Assembly (NCBI GenBank): GCA_964020085.1 | Contig: OZ026600.1 | Location: 16,248,323-16,312,322, forward strand | From: Micromussa lordhowensis | Lineage: Eukaryota; Cnidaria; Anthozoa; Scleractinia; Lobophylliidae | Reading direction: 5' to 3' | DNA length: 64,000 nt | Part shown: piece after piece, positions 10,901-23,434 of the stretch | Position numbering within the stretch: position 1 is the first letter of the stretch | Layout of the letters: each line of letters starts with the position of its first letter | Made by a program: the position numbers and the translations under genes | The notes under the pieces: model-generated | Told to the model about the DNA's origin: nothing | Database searches by the model: none | What the model saw: the letters and a program-made list of their open reading frames with translations, nothing else

Positions 10901-13358
10901 CTCTTTAGCTTCCGAGTTGCAATCCTGGCTTCTTTATTATGCTTTGCCATGTTTGGTTGGTTATCTGCCTGATAAATACCTTGAACATTTCGCTCGCTTC
11001 TCCGAAGCAATTTATTTACTTCTTGGTAGTGAGATCACTCCAACCCAGCTGCATCGGGCAAGGGACCTATTGGACAGGTTCTACAAGGACTTTCAGGCCT
11101 TATACAGTATGACATGGTAGAATAAAATAACTAACTTAACTTACTCTACATGTAACATACTGCTTCTATTCACATGTGCAGTTATGCTGGATGACTAAGT
11201 GATACAGTTAAATTTCTCATAAGTAACATATCTTTTTTTTTAAGCTTTAAATGCATTTTTTATGCAATTGTTGCAGGGGATGGTAGTTGCGGTCTCAATG
11301 TGCACAATGCAGGTGCCCACCTGGCCGACTATGTTGAAGGTTGGGGGCCATTATGGGCTTGGTCGACATTCGGTTTTGAAGACATGAATGGGACACTAAT
11401 GGATTTTTGTCATGGCACTGGCAATGTTTGTAGACAGGTAAGCAGCCATAAAAACCTTGTTAGAAAATGTCATAGGCTCGATTTCCGCCGCTAGGGGGAG
11501 GAGCGTGTGCTCCTCTCCCGAACAACGGCTGGTAATCGAGCCTAAAAATGCCATTGATATTGTTAATGACCAGGAGTACATGCACCATTAATAATGCTAT
11601 TTTTAATTATACCTTCTCAACCAAAGGAGTCACTTATTACTACAAGCTCAAGTCAGTTTACCAATTTATATGAAAGTTATTTGACTTGGAGGTTGGACCA
11701 AACAATTTTCTTTATGTACTTCTTTCTTGCCTGAAGATACCTCTGTTTTCATTCCCTTATTATGGCTTTTCCAACAAACAAAGTCTTTGTTAATATCATG
11801 GATTTTTTTTTATATACTTGTACTTAGTATATTAGATGCCCAACGTAATAATGCAATTTTCAGTTTAAAAATAATTATTGCATAGGACAGAGTACCATCT
11901 ATTGAAGTATTAGACACAACTGAAATATTAGGCACAAGTGACATTACTCATGGACACAACTTTGTTATGTTATTTCAGTTGATTTGGATGTTGCATGCCC
12001 AGAGCCGCCTCATCAGTGAAGTTGAGCTAATTCCAGATGGAGCAATCAAGGAGTTCATAAAAAGAATGCTGATCACAAAACGAGGGTATAGTAACATGAC
12101 TGTTTTGTTAAATGATGACTGTAATAAAGTTGAAAGTGCAACGTAAAGGCTCTACCCAAGCCAGTGTAGTTTCGCTGTTTGGTACTCGACTCCTGTTTCC
12201 TATAATGTACTAGAAAGGGACTTTAGTATTGCTTTTCTCCCTCTGGATAGGATGCTTTTCCAGTACAGGCTATTTCCCCGCTTTGGACACTCAGGTTTCT
12301 CTGACAACTGTATATGCTAAATTGAGACAGGAAATGTAAAAGTGTCCTGGCTTCCTACAAACACAGAGAGACAATATGTACAGCATCTTTCCTAAGAACA
12401 CAGCTTCTCTGACTGCGAAAATCTGAAGCACTGAGCATGACAAACATTAGGCCAACACATAGCTGAGATGAAGCTGAAAACTGACTTCAGAGAAAATTAA
12501 TTTTCAGGATAAATTGACATAAATTGTTCCCAAGTGTACTTCAAGCCAGGGAAAAATGGCTTCAGTTACACACAAATTTATGAGTTATGGTACAACATGA
12601 TTTACTTTATAGTATTATATGCTTAACAGGTTAAAGAACCTTAAGGAGGCTGAAGACTGTCGGGTTGCTGGTGGTGCAAAAAAGCTTACAGGATTACCTG
12701 TGCCTTTAATGGAGGAGATTTCACGTAGAATTGGACCTGGCAGCTTTAAAATCTCAAGGATTGTCAGGAATGGACAAGTGTTTTTCAGTAGGGAGTACAC
12801 ACGGATGGTAAAGAGAAATGCATCGGTTGTCTTACTATCGAATGGAAGAGTTGGAGAAATTGATTTCTTCATTTGGAATAAGATGTCAGGCCGAATACTT
12901 GCAGCATATAAAGAAATAGAGCCGAACCTCGAAAAACCATTCTTCTTTGACGATTCTGGTTGTCATGTGCTAAGAATGAAACCACAAAGGTGAGCTTAGA
13001 TTAATTATCATGTGTTAACACCAACCTTAAATTTGTTTAAATTAAAAGTACTTGGAGCAACTTAATGAGTTTGAGATTGTTGAAAGCTACAGTTATGTTC
13101 ATTTTTAACATTAGTTAATAAACATTTTAGTGCCACACTGAAGTGTTTTTTGACACCACCACATTACTGAATCTCTTCTACGTTAATGATACCTAAATAC
13201 AGTTTTCTAATATTGTCATTTGTCTTTTTTTAAGCAACCAAGCTGTAATTCAACTGGCAGAAGTTACTGAACTTAGAGAGAAAGTGTTCTTTTTGGAAGG
13301 GAACAATGACCAACCATGCATTGTTCGCCTTCCAAACTTCAATGGAGTGTGTGGCTGA
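6067..13358 (+). CDS. CACTA/EnSpm-type transposase-derived gene, 13 exons, intact 957-codon frame
   Basis: Exons: 6067-6220, 6313-7084, 7574-7674, 8319-8553, 8822-8934, 9119-9399, 9626-9796, 10636-10732, 10909-11106, 11277-11437, 11979-12085, 12630-12989 and 13235-13358. All phases join without a stop, giving 957 residues. The protein starts with a C2H2 zinc finger (CSIC...H...H, about residues 28-50), followed by a Ser/Asp/Glu-rich region, then a cysteine-rich segment near the end of exon 2. The core resembles the CACTA transposase family (Transposase_21/tnp2): FNTDGAPLY (D394), PDYMHG (D577) and FGFEDMNG (E742/D743) are candidates for the catalytic acidic triad, by position rather than proof. 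The LELHF-like segment around RPPDVLARLPRDLEKHFKNF also fits the family. Intron 8 uses a GC donor. No CACTA terminal repeats were found. The intact frame and the promoter shared with a host-like gene suggest domestication or a recent insertion. Confidence 0.8.
7891..7921. repeat. (TA)n microsatellite
   Basis: About fifteen uninterrupted AT dinucleotides in intron 3 of the CACTA-derived gene. Confidence 0.95.
8613..8700. repeat. Imperfect palindrome (hairpin) in intron 4
   Basis: Arms of about 33 bp (CATTTACCTAAAACTATACA... and its near-complement ending ...CTTAGGTGAATG) enclose an AATAATAATTATTATT loop. It could be a minimal foldback/MITE remnant; no target duplication is certain. Confidence 0.75.
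8700..8765. repeat. Second imperfect palindrome adjoining the first
   Basis: GATTCATACAACGTGTAAC at the left pairs with GTTACACATTGTGTGAATC at the right, with further pairing inside (GTAACGACAA / TTGTTAC). It directly abuts the preceding hairpin, giving two consecutive stem-loops in one intron just before exon 5. Confidence 0.65.
9930..10440. other. C-rich inserted segment with simple-sequence tail in intron 7
   Basis: Within an AT-rich intron this stretch is abruptly C/G-rich (cagccaccagccccgccagc type). It continues into A-rich ATAATAATA/ACAACAA-like sequence and then another C/A-rich section. The sudden composition change followed by an A-rich tail suggests a retroposed insertion, but I could not identify its source or boundaries. 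No credible protein is encoded. Confidence 0.3.
11473..11544. repeat. 72-bp hairpin downstream of exon 10
   Basis: TAGGCTCGATT at the left pairs with AATCGAGCCTA at the right, and the centre is a second GC-rich stem (GGGAGGAGC / GCTCCTCTCCC). It lies 36 bp after the exon 10 donor (11438). A short foldback insertion is the simplest explanation. Confidence 0.75.
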
Positions 13359-14625
13359 AATAGGAGAAGGACCTAAGAAACCTCTCTGACAGTGTAAAAT
13401 TCAGTGTTTGGGTGGACATCTACATGTATATTCCATTTTTTATTTCAATCTATTATCAGGGGTTATCAAAGTATAAGAAGGTCTTCATAAATGAGTTTTC
13501 TTTAAAGTTAAAATAATATAATCAGAGTGCATATGTTGTAACTGCATTGAAATTGAAAGTCGAATATGGTTGATTTTTTTCCAAATGGCTTAAACCATTA
13601 AACTATTTTACAGACTTGTTCACATAGTTTTGAGTGTAGCTCTTATGTGAAAAAGTAATCAATGACAGTTAGCTTTGTTTTATTAAATATTAAATTCCCT
13701 TTGGTTAAATAGTTTGTTCTTATGAATAACTGAGGTTACGCACTAACAATAATAATAATTATTGTAAGGTTGAAGCTGGTGAAAGTACACCAATACTTGA
13801 AAATTTACTTAAGTACTTTTTTCTAGTCCATACTATATGCATTTGGGCTAATCTTTGTTGAACTTTTTCTCTGTCATTTACAATAAAATCCTGATTCTCA
13901 AAGATTCCTAAGAATTCCAAGTCTTGTTTTCTAGCTCAGCTATTTTCAACTTGACTGTTCTCAGAAATTCTCAAAAATTCCCAAAGTTTCCTAGAAATTC
14001 TCAGTAATTCTCACTCTCATCATTGCCATTCCCAGATATTCCAAAAAATTCCAAGCTAAAGCATTTGCTCTAATTTGCATGTCTTGGAATAATTTAGAAT
14101 TCCTAGGAATTCCTAAGAATTCCTAGGAATTCCCAGTTCACTGGGAATTTGTTTCGCAAGGGAAGTTACAAATTTTTGAGTACTAAACCACCGAAACTAA
14201 AACGAAACGAAATAAAGGGAAAATTCCAGGACTTCCTGACTGGAAATCTGTAAATCGCTTTCCAAACCAAAATCTGCATTCAGAGTCAGACTCACTTGTA
14301 CAAAAGAAGGACAGTGGCCATTCTATGAAATAGTTATAAAGCAATCTTACATCACTGTGGTTTTTGCGATTTTTTAATCAGCGGAACAATTGTCAAAAGG
14401 TTTGTTTGAATTTCGAGTTAAATCACGATAAAAGATGCAAGGATGCCGACAGAAAAACATTGCACATGAAATTCTAATTTACGCGGAGAAATTAGTAGAT
14501 CAATATATTAGCAGTAGTCGGAGATTATGAGTGCGTTCGCTTCCACATGTAGGCAGCTGATTTGCTTTTCTTGTTGAGATATTTAGGTCAAACGGACAGA
14601 GTAGGGACTTATTATCAACAATTTA
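13359..14625. other. Intergenic region rich in AATTCC/GAATTC short repeats
   Basis: No gene seen. A possible polyadenylation signal AATAAA lies at 13882-13887, far downstream of the CACTA-derived gene stop. From about 13905 to 14150 many degenerate AATTCC, GAATTCC and AATTCTC units occur, ending in palindromic AATTCCTAGGAATTCC-like runs. This looks like a degenerate short-period satellite or foldback. Confidence 0.45.
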
Positions 14626-15321
14626 CAGTCATTCCCGTAAAACCGTGAGCACCAGAAAAAATTTATAGAATGTTTATTGTTTCGTGACCAATCAGAAGCG
14701 AGATGAAACCGCAAAAGATAACCGCCAAACCGCAGCATGCATTTGTCACGACTTGATTCGAAACAACGGGCTGGCTTTCTCTTCCAACGAACTGGCTTTT
14801 CATCCACGACTAATCTTCAAAAACCAAACTACCGAATTTGGAATAGACCTAGAAGCGAAATTTTACAACGGTGCAAGTTTTCCTTCTCAGCTACAAGAGA
14901 ATACGGATCGAAAATCACCAATCACAGCAAACTAGCATGACCCTTTGAACTGCTCGTGAAGAACACCGGTCAGCCCAGCTTCTGATTGGTTGTTTTTTTT
15001 TTTCTCAGACGCGCTGTCTGGCCTTGTCTGATTCTATCTACTCGATTCAATATCGCTTTCCCGTAAATTTCTCACTAAACATATTATTCGTATCTGTTCT
15101 TTGCACATAAATAAGCTGAAATACAAAAAGAACAATTTCAGTATTTGAAAACGGTAAAGTTGAAGATTTGTCGTGGAAGAAAAACCCAGCTTGTTGTTTC
15201 GAATCAAGTCGTGACTAATCCATGCTGCGGTTTGGCGGTTATATCTTGCTTCTGATTGGTCACGAAACAATAAACATTCCAGAAATTTTCTCTGGTGTTC
15301 ACGGTTTTACGGGAATGACTG
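14626..15321. mobile_element. Tc1/mariner-type MITE with long inverted arms
   Basis: Ends are inverted copies starting CAGTCATTCCCGTAAAACCG, and similarity continues for roughly 190 bp inward on each side (interrupted). TA dinucleotides flank both ends (14624-14625 and 15322-15323), fitting TA target duplication; CAGT starts are common in this superfamily. Its 696 bp hold no credible coding region; open frames inside are fold-back artefacts of the inverted arms. Confidence 0.75.
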
Positions 15322-15885
15322 TAACAGGCAACAAAAATACTCCCTTCCTAAAAGCATTGAACCCAGCCTACGTAGCTGGCTGTTTTGCTGGGCAGCACGC
15401 AAGCTACAACAGCTAGTGGCGAAGCCGCCAAAGAAATGAGCGACCAATCTCCACGCGGAATCACAATCATTTCCTCGGCACACGCACGCGCTCCACAGCA
15501 GAAACATCAGCGACACAGATTACATTAAAGATATCAATATTGCTTTACCTGAGACGCTCCAGTCCTTTTTCTCTTTGCTGATTTCAAAAGTTTGTAGGTC
15601 CACAAGATTTGACAAAATATATATATTGTAGTGAATAAGCCGTAAGAAACTTTCAAAATACAATGGTTGTGAACGCCGATGGAGCCCGCCAACGCTCAGC
15701 CTGACCGCTATTGAAAATTTGATGACTAACTTGGTGCAACATGTATTACATACAATATTGATCTAATTATTTCATAGATTTTAGCGAGACAAACTTACCA
15801 CATAAATTCTGGCGGTATAATTTTTTGGTCTTGTCAGTTATTCAGTTACTCCAGAAGCCTATCACCTAAAAGCGTTTAACTTCCC

Positions 15886-16012
15886 GGCATGTACTAAAAC
15901 CCGAAACAATGAAACGAAACGACTGAACGAAACCACCGAAACAATCGAAACAAAACCACCGAAACAAGCAAAACCACCGAAACAAGCAAAACAAACGAAA
16001 CGAAGCCACGAG
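15886..16012 (+). repeat. GAAAC/CGAAACC-rich repeat, left member of an inverted pair
   Basis: Starts GGCATGTACTAAAACCCG and continues with repeated GAAACGAAACC-like units. An inverted copy lies at 23435-23543. The pair may be the terminal inverted repeats of one large element containing the MULE transposase, or two separate insertions of a dispersed repeat. Confidence 0.6.
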
Positions 16013-17760
16013 CCAGCAAAAGACAGAATTATCTTACATTTAGGACTTTAAGAAAGAAAATGGTTTCGTATTTTTTTATGTATTTTTAGGGCGGAGCACC
16101 GACCAAAGCAGATGGGAGAAGAAAAGGAAAATAATTGAAAAGTTAGGGAAAGAAGTGTTCACTTATAACGTCTCAGTCAGTATCGCTACTTGTTTGTCTC
16201 CCTGAGACTACGTTTAAACTGTATAGTAGAGGAGGAGATTGTGAATTACAAGGACAGAATATAGGAGACCAAAAATCCATGTAATCACATTCAAGTACAG
16301 TGCGTAGGGTTCAAAACGAACTCGACAAGAACTTCTGACTACGATGTATGTAAACACAGTTTAATTGACAGAGGTCAAACTTCCGTACAAAATCACGTGC
16401 TTAGACGAAGGTAGAATAAACCACGCGCTGTAAACTTAGCCGTAAACCGTATGCCTGTTCGAATTTGGTTTGCACACGCACTGAACTTGATAGAAGAGAC
16501 GAGTAACGGTGTAGACAGAAACTATGGCCCAATGCCGAGTAGTAGTTGACGCATTGAAATCTACACTTGAACTGATCTAACCGAGAACCTCGTGAATATA
16601 TCTAAGCAAACACACGTACGTAAAACCTAGCGGTTAGCACTTGTTTGAAAGTGACAATTACTTGATAACATCGACGGTATAGAAAGTTCCTATGACGAGA
16701 ACTGAGTTAACATCAAGTTTCAAAACCAACAGAGAGGGATCAGCTTTTTAGGGTTCACTCAGAGCCGGTTACTTCATGGGAGTGAGGAATGAAAAAAGTT
16801 TCAATTGACAATCAAACTCAATGATCTTTTAATGAATTTTCTCTGGAACAACTTACAATTAACAATATACCAGCGACAAATGCTGACGAGAAAACAATAG
16901 CAACAAAAACAAACAAAAAAACAGTTCATTATTTGAGTGTTAAGAAGAGACCCCTTCACGCTCTAAATGTACGTTTTTCTTTATATTTCTGTTCTGATTT
17001 CACATATCGCCGTGAAACATGCACAGAAGATGGAAAAAAAGACCTTTCTAGGTTTGCCAGCGTTTTTGAGCCGATTGAGTGATTGTTATGGGCGTAGGAA
17101 TTTTTTTACAGGTAAAACCGAATAACATGATCAACTCTTAGCCGCTCACGCCACAAAAACGAAATCCCCGATACTCTTATTAGTAGGCGAATCAACTCAA
17201 AAACGAAAGTAAACTTGGATTGCTTACCCTATTGACACAACCTTTGCACACCCTGTCAATGTTTTTTGTTTTTGATACAATATTGAAAATCGTTTAAGTG
17301 TGCAGGTCAGATCGAATTGCCCCTCTCAAAGATCAGCGAAGCCTGGTGAGGTTTGCTATTTGTGTTTAACCATCATGCGATCAGCGTTTTGTTTTGTTTT
17401 GTTTTGCTTTTTTGACTAAATCAACTATATAAAAACAATTCAACATGTGTCATACAACTGAGAGGCTGGGGGTGTAAATAAATTTTTCTTAAAGGTAAAA
17501 ACAAGTTCCCCCAATTGCATACAGCCACATAGACGTTTCGAAAATTGAACAGGTGGCTCCTTAAATTAACACAACGAGTTCATCCAAGAGCAAGTTAAAG
17601 GTTTAAATCTCATGTGCAGACGTTTCAATCCTTTTAAGGCTTAATACAATGAAAGAAGATATGTGCATGGCCAAACGTTGCCGAGGATAACAGTTTAGTT
17701 CAAATGACTCAGCTAAATGTCACCGTTCCAGTTCATTTGCAGTGGCAAATGAATCCTAAC
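16013..17760. other. Gene-free stretch downstream of the MULE gene
   Basis: AT-rich sequence without exon-like open frames. It contains short homopolymer and (GTTTT)n-like runs near 17390-17410. It probably includes the 3' UTR and internal non-coding part of the MULE element. Confidence 0.35.
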
Positions 17761-19986
17761 TTAAACCATCACTTGAAATTCGGTTTCCAGCCACTTCCAG
17801 AGCACTGCTGTCAGATTTGACCTAATATGGGGTGGAATTCTTACAGCCAATGGAATGAAGTCTGGGTGTCTTCTTTGAATGCACTCTTGCTTTAGGTGGT
17901 AGTGGCAATTTTGATACTCAATGGACACCTTAAGTGATCCATCTGCCTTCCTGTAAGATCTGAATTCCTTGTTAACGACACACAGGTCATTTGGAGGTGG
18001 CGGTACTTCTGGCGGTACTCGCATGACCTGGCTACAGCCGTAACACATTCTGACTTGGGTACCCTCCAGAGACTTCAAGGAGAAATAGTTGTCTTCCCTA
18101 GGCGAGGACCTGGATCCCGACAAGGCTAGTAGGGCAGAAGCTGCCATGGAGCTGGAATTGTCAACCGGAAGGCTGTTTGTTGCGGTAGCTGAAGGGGAGG
18201 GCCGAATCTCCATAAGCGGCGCTCTTTTCTTGTTGGCTTTGCCTTTCCTTTTTGTAGATGGTTTATTTCCTGCGGATCTTGGTAAATCGTCTCCCACGAG
18301 TTGATAAGGATCAGGCTCGTTCCTTTTCTTCCCAACTAGGGACCAAAACTCTGGAAGACACAGTTCTTGCTCTGCAACTGCCAAGGAATGGGTACAAATC
18401 ATAGCAGACTTGAACTTCGGACACGAACACTTCAGAGCTCCAGCGTGCTGTACAATGACTTGACGGGGAGGTGCACCTTCACCATCATATACTAAGCGCT
18501 GCGTTCCACTCTTGTCCCAGGGCAGTGACAACACGCCATTTTTTTCTTCTAAGATTGTTGACGCCAAAGACCACATTCGCTGGAGGTTGGTGCGAGACAA
18601 AGTTGAGATAGCACAGTCCTGATAGCTTATGGAGAGGCAATAGGTATTACAGTCCATTACCTCAGGCTCTGTATGACGCGACTTCGCAAGTGTGTCCAAT
18701 GGGTTGGTTAAGCAGCGCTTGATATGCGAATCACGTTGCGCTGAGGTCATCCCTATCCACTTGTCCGCATCTATTTGCAGGTGCTTAAAATCAGGACTCA
18801 GCCGGAACTCGCCCATGTCATGAACTGCCTTGACTAACTCCTTCTCCTGGGTTTGCACAGCTGATTCTAAAGAAATGCAGAAATCTGCCCACTCTTTCTT
18901 CTTCCCAGCATTTCTTTTAACCATGCTGTTGCAACATTCTGGCGTGTTCTGAGTATAAAACTCAGGAGGACACCCCAGACCTGCTTCTTTACGGACAGGA
19001 GGGATCATACTATCTTTCATCACCATTGAAATGTGACGTTTGAACCATGGAAAGAACTGAGGTTCACCAGAATGTTCGGTGGTTTCCAGCACGCGCCACT
19101 CTGTTTCCAATGTTGCAAGCATCTCGTCAAATTCTTCTGCTGAATTAGCAGCTACCAGCGCTTTCGTTCTGGAATCGCCCTTACACCATCCAAATATTGT
19201 ACCGAGTACGTTCTGCTGACCATCTTTGCCAAACGATAATTTGACCAACTTCCTCTCTATATTCTCAGATAGGTGAATCTTGCACCTGAGGTGGATAGCA
19301 TCTGGGAGTTCGCATACGAACGCGTTAGCAATATCTGCTTCTAGAGATGTAGTGTCTACGACAAATGTGGCATGATTTCGAATGCCTCGTGGCACCCGCT
19401 TACAAATCTTTTTCTTAGGCACATCTCCTCCCACAATGATGTTAAATAGGCGCTCCGCAGTAAAGCCCTTGATAGCTGCTTCCAGAATCGGCTGAGAACC
19501 ACCAGGATCATCATTATCTTTTTCTTCCTTGTGACAAGACGATCTCCCAACTTTGACGCTGCTAATGTTTTCTTCACAGACTTCTACTTTGACTTTATCA
19601 ACTTTACCTTTGTTTACTCTTCCATGTAGTCTAATACCATTCGCTGTGTCCGAGTCATCGAATTCACTGAGACTACCGAGATCTTCAGAGTTATCAAGGT
19701 TATCATTATCTGAGCTGCCGTCCACGTACACTGGCTCTGATTTACTCCCCTGCCGAGGTATAATAGTGTAGAAGAGCAGTCTTTAAAATTACAGCAAAGC
19801 CCATCATCAGTTGTTTTCTAATTGCAATCAAAGTTTAAAAGAAATTGGTTCATCCACAGATTTTGGCCGCGAATGTCCTTAATTTAACCTTGTCAACTGG
19901 AAAACAAAAGTAAAATACTTACACCTGGTGTTCCGCCTTGGTTTGAATTTTCAAGTTTAGGAGCCTTTGTAGCAATAACTTGTGCA
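17761..19986 (-). CDS. MULE transposase with SWIM zinc finger (N-terminally incomplete)
   Basis: The main exon runs from about 19749 to 17761 (660 codons open). A small upstream exon with AG/GT borders is likely at 19986-19925, but its junction frame is uncertain. The N-terminus is acidic and not MULE-like. From about 19,380 down it has the MULE core: a residual acidic motif (VVDTTS), the CHLH-type segment LRCKIHLSENIERKL, then EAGLGCPPEFYTQNTPECCN, whose Glu matches the last catalytic residue position of MULEs. A SWIM zinc finger (CSCPKF...CTHS) lies near 18,395-18,440, followed by a proline/serine-rich tail and a short Cys/His segment. The usual first catalytic Asp region is absent, so this copy is either truncated or split by unseen exons. 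Activity is doubtful. Confidence 0.7.
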
Positions 19987-19989
19987 CTG

Positions 19990-21478
19990 CAAAATAAATA
20001 TTCCGTAACCCGTAAATACTTCCTAAATAAATTATGGGTGAGTTCAAGAGTAGAAGAGAAACAGGGCTCACACAGTAATGAAGTTTTTAAGTGAGGGCGG
20101 GGCTTGATAAAGGCGAACACGTTAGGGTTAGCGTGAGCCAACTAGGGAAGTCCAGGGACATGGAAAGTTTTGATTTCAATAGAACGTTTTCATTTGACGT
20201 CATCAAATTCTCAAATCCAAAACTAAAGAGCACCAAAGTTTTTGTCTTCATCAGGCATAAGAGGTACTTATATCTGTTTACAACTTTCCAGCTCAATAGC
20301 ATCCTTCGTTTGGAAACCAGCGCGCTTTTGGCGGTGCGTGACATAAAGCTTCGTCCACGTTTGTGGAAAAAAAAATATTTCGTGAGTTTTAGCCATTTAA
20401 GACGTCATAGTACGTTCAGTGGACATAATCAATGTCCTAAATAGTGAAAGTAAGTTTACATTACTTTACGGCTGCCATATTGGTGTACCTCAGAGCAACT
20501 CCAGCATGACGGCTCCATACAAGGTTCTGTAAGTACTACAAACTACATTTGTTATCCGATCTTTCAATTCACTATCAAAACAATCTCCTCCACTTGTAGC
20601 ACTACTGAAAGATATCTCCTTAATAAACCACAGATGCAATAATTTTGCCTGAACTGCAGTTAACTCAACGGCTATTAACTTTGTGTAAAACTGTAGTAGC
20701 GCATAGTTAGAACTGAAAATTCCTTTAATAAATGTTGCCACTTACACATTCACATGCTATTCTCCATGTATAGATGCGGGTCTACTTTCCCAATGGGAAT
20801 TGTAACTTTTTTCTGTCAAGGACTGATGAAATTTGGAGGAAAATTGTTGCTCCCTGAATTTATATTTTACTCAGGAGTTTTCTTTTTTCTGCAAAAAAGA
20901 GGGGCTTAATCCTACCTGCCTCTCCATCTGCGCGGTTCCAGGAAACATTCTGATAAGGGATGGATCATAACTTTTTGGAGGGGGGAGGGGGTGTGGGCAA
21001 TTTTCTGTGGCATTTAAGTTGTGCATGATTTTTAAAAGTAAAACACAGGACATGGATAGTAGAAAGCACTTGCTCAATTGTTTTCCCATGGCTCTCCCTG
21101 CACGAATTGTTTAGCAGTTTTTCCTATGGAGGAATTTTGTTCGGAAATTACCCATCCCCCCTCAAAAAAAAAGATGGACTCGACCCTTCACAAAAAGCGT
21201 AATTTTTTTGTCAGCTTATGCACTGAAGTTGACAGTTGACAAGATTTTTCCGGGAAACAACCCTGAGAACAATAGTAAAAATTGTTGAGGTAATATTACA
21301 GTTCATGATATCATATAAAAGTATACAAACCTTTTTTCTCTTCCTCTCTAGTTGTTCCAATAAATTCCTAGTTTCGCAGATCTGTTACATTAAGGAATCA
21401 TGTGTCAGTTCAGAAGCAAAACGAAGCGCGTAGACTTGCTCTATACAGACAAGCTTATGAAGCTTATATAAGCTTTAA
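19990..21478. other. Stretch without recognisable genes
   Basis: May hold 5' exons of the MULE gene, but I found none with convincing family similarity. Short open frames here have no exon-like context. Confidence 0.3.
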
Positions 21479-22158
21479 GTATAATTACTCAGGTGATTAT
21501 AGAAATTTGTGCGCTCCCATTGGCTGAGAATGGCGTCATAATCCGCTATAATCACCTCCGCGGAGGTGATTATAGCGGCCGCCTCGCGTTTTGTGGATGT
21601 GCCTGAAGAGGAAATTAATTTAATGAAAGAAAGTGCCATTCCGTGGAATACCAAACACGCCACAAAGTTCGGAATGACACTCTTCAAAGGTAAGATGTGA
21701 AAATTGTGGTAAATGTAACTAAGAAACCATTTAAATTCCAGTGAAAAGTTTACTCGGAATGATGAAGGTGCACGCAGTACATTATGCAAATGAGCTACTT
21801 GTATGCGTCAGACTTTTCTTTCAAAAAGTTTTGCAAACTCGCTCAACAGGCAGAAACAACGAGAAAAAAATGTTTGGGAAAAGAGTAATGACGCGTACTC
21901 GTCGCCGATAAGAGTACAGACCACGATAATACACATTTCCATTTGTTTTTCACCACAATATCAACGTCAAAGAATTGTTTTTTTTGTACAGAGCGCGAGC
22001 TGAAAAAGGCATTGCGCGACACCTTGACGTGAGCAGCGTGGTTGGACTCTTATCGAAAATGGCAAATTAGTCAATCAGATTGCAAGATAAGCAACGATTG
22101 TAGTAAAATTTAACACTCCTTTATTTAGGAATTTCTATAATCACCTGAGTAATTATAC
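21479..22158. mobile_element. PIF/Harbinger-type MITE
   Basis: Inverted ends GTATAATTACTCAGGTGATTATAGAAATT (about 30 bp on each side) are flanked by direct TAA trinucleotides (21476-21478 and 22159-22161), the TWA-type target of PIF/Harbinger elements. An internal palindrome ATAATCACCTCCGCGGAGGTGATTAT is centred near 21,560. It is 680 bp with no coding content. Confidence 0.75.
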
Positions 22159-22161
22159 TAA

Positions 22162-23434
22162 AACAATTACTCACCTCAGGCTCGTGAATATTGGTGAATA
22201 TTTACTTCGCCTTCGGCGAATAATTGTTAAATATAAGACAGAAGGTAAATGCTATGTTTATCTTTATATGTTGCTCTGCAAATATATTTTTTATATAGAA
22301 AACTATGAATAAAACTCCTAGATACCTGTCTCGGAATTACAAACCTATCTTTTTGACATATGTTTGGCCTTACCGACGCTATACAACGAATTGAACAGAT
22401 CCTCAAACGCGCAGCCAACAACACTTGTCCCGAGTAAAACGAGGACAAACCCACAAATCTGGTTTTCCTGTCAATCAGTCAGATGCTGCGAAACGCCTCT
22501 CCAGCCAGACAACTTGATTTAGGGGAATTTGAATTCTTAAAATGCACCACATTATTAATTCCTGTACCAATATGAGGAAAATTTATTGCAACAAAGATAT
22601 AAAAAAGTTGCACTACTTGAAGTTTTCCATCATACCACGAAGACAAAATTCAATAATGAGAAACGTGCTGACATGTTTGACAGATTTACAGAGTTAAAAA
22701 TAGTTTGAATGCGGATACTGCGACACAAGTAGATTTGACAAAAGTTGTTCCTACAAAATTACACCTTTGATTTCATTCCAGTCAGCCCTTGATTTATCTG
22801 CTAGTGTGGAGGGCCCCTTTCTCAAGGAAAACCGCCGACCCGAGAGCAACTGCATGATACAAACGACGCATAAGAAGTCAAACAGACGGCAAGCAAACAC
22901 TCAAAAACACTCTAGACCTCTAGACCACCCACAACGCCGAACACAGGATGCACGGAAACACAATCGCAAGAATATACGTGAAGAGCTATTAAGCGCCTGA
23001 AAAATTACTTTGAGAACTACTGGAGTCATGAAGGCCTGACGTTGAAATGATGAAAGCCTGTTAAGTCGCTCTCGTTTTTCTCTAGAAAGTCTCGGTTCGC
23101 ATGAAGAATGCTGCAAAGTCTGTCTTGAAAGGACCATTCGATTCGCCACCGCCTAAGAATGAACAATATGACCGGGAAACCTTTTTTCTTTTTGAAATAT
23201 TAGATTTCTTGTTTTAGCTAGAATACCATTCAAAACGTGAAAAATACCCACCTTTTTCTCGATGTCGTCGACACCCTTGTGCTCATCCATCTTTCAAAAT
23301 GTCATGATGTCACACGTGGTTAAAGAGCAGGATCTGGGTACGAGATCAGGCTGCCATAGTAACATGCCAGAGATCCACGCTGTTTGTTTTTTAACTTTTT
23401 ATTTATTTAACTTTTTTATTTATTTATTTTTATT
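22162..23434. other. Stretch without recognisable genes
   Basis: AT-rich; contains a short hairpin ACTTCGCCTTCGGCGAATA near 22205-22225. The T-rich run near 23390-23430 directly precedes the GAAAC-rich (reverse) repeat. No coding region is supported. Confidence 0.3.

Noticed and set aside
14583..15416. Open frames within the mariner-type MITE
   Set aside because: They are mirror images created by the inverted arms and resemble no protein.
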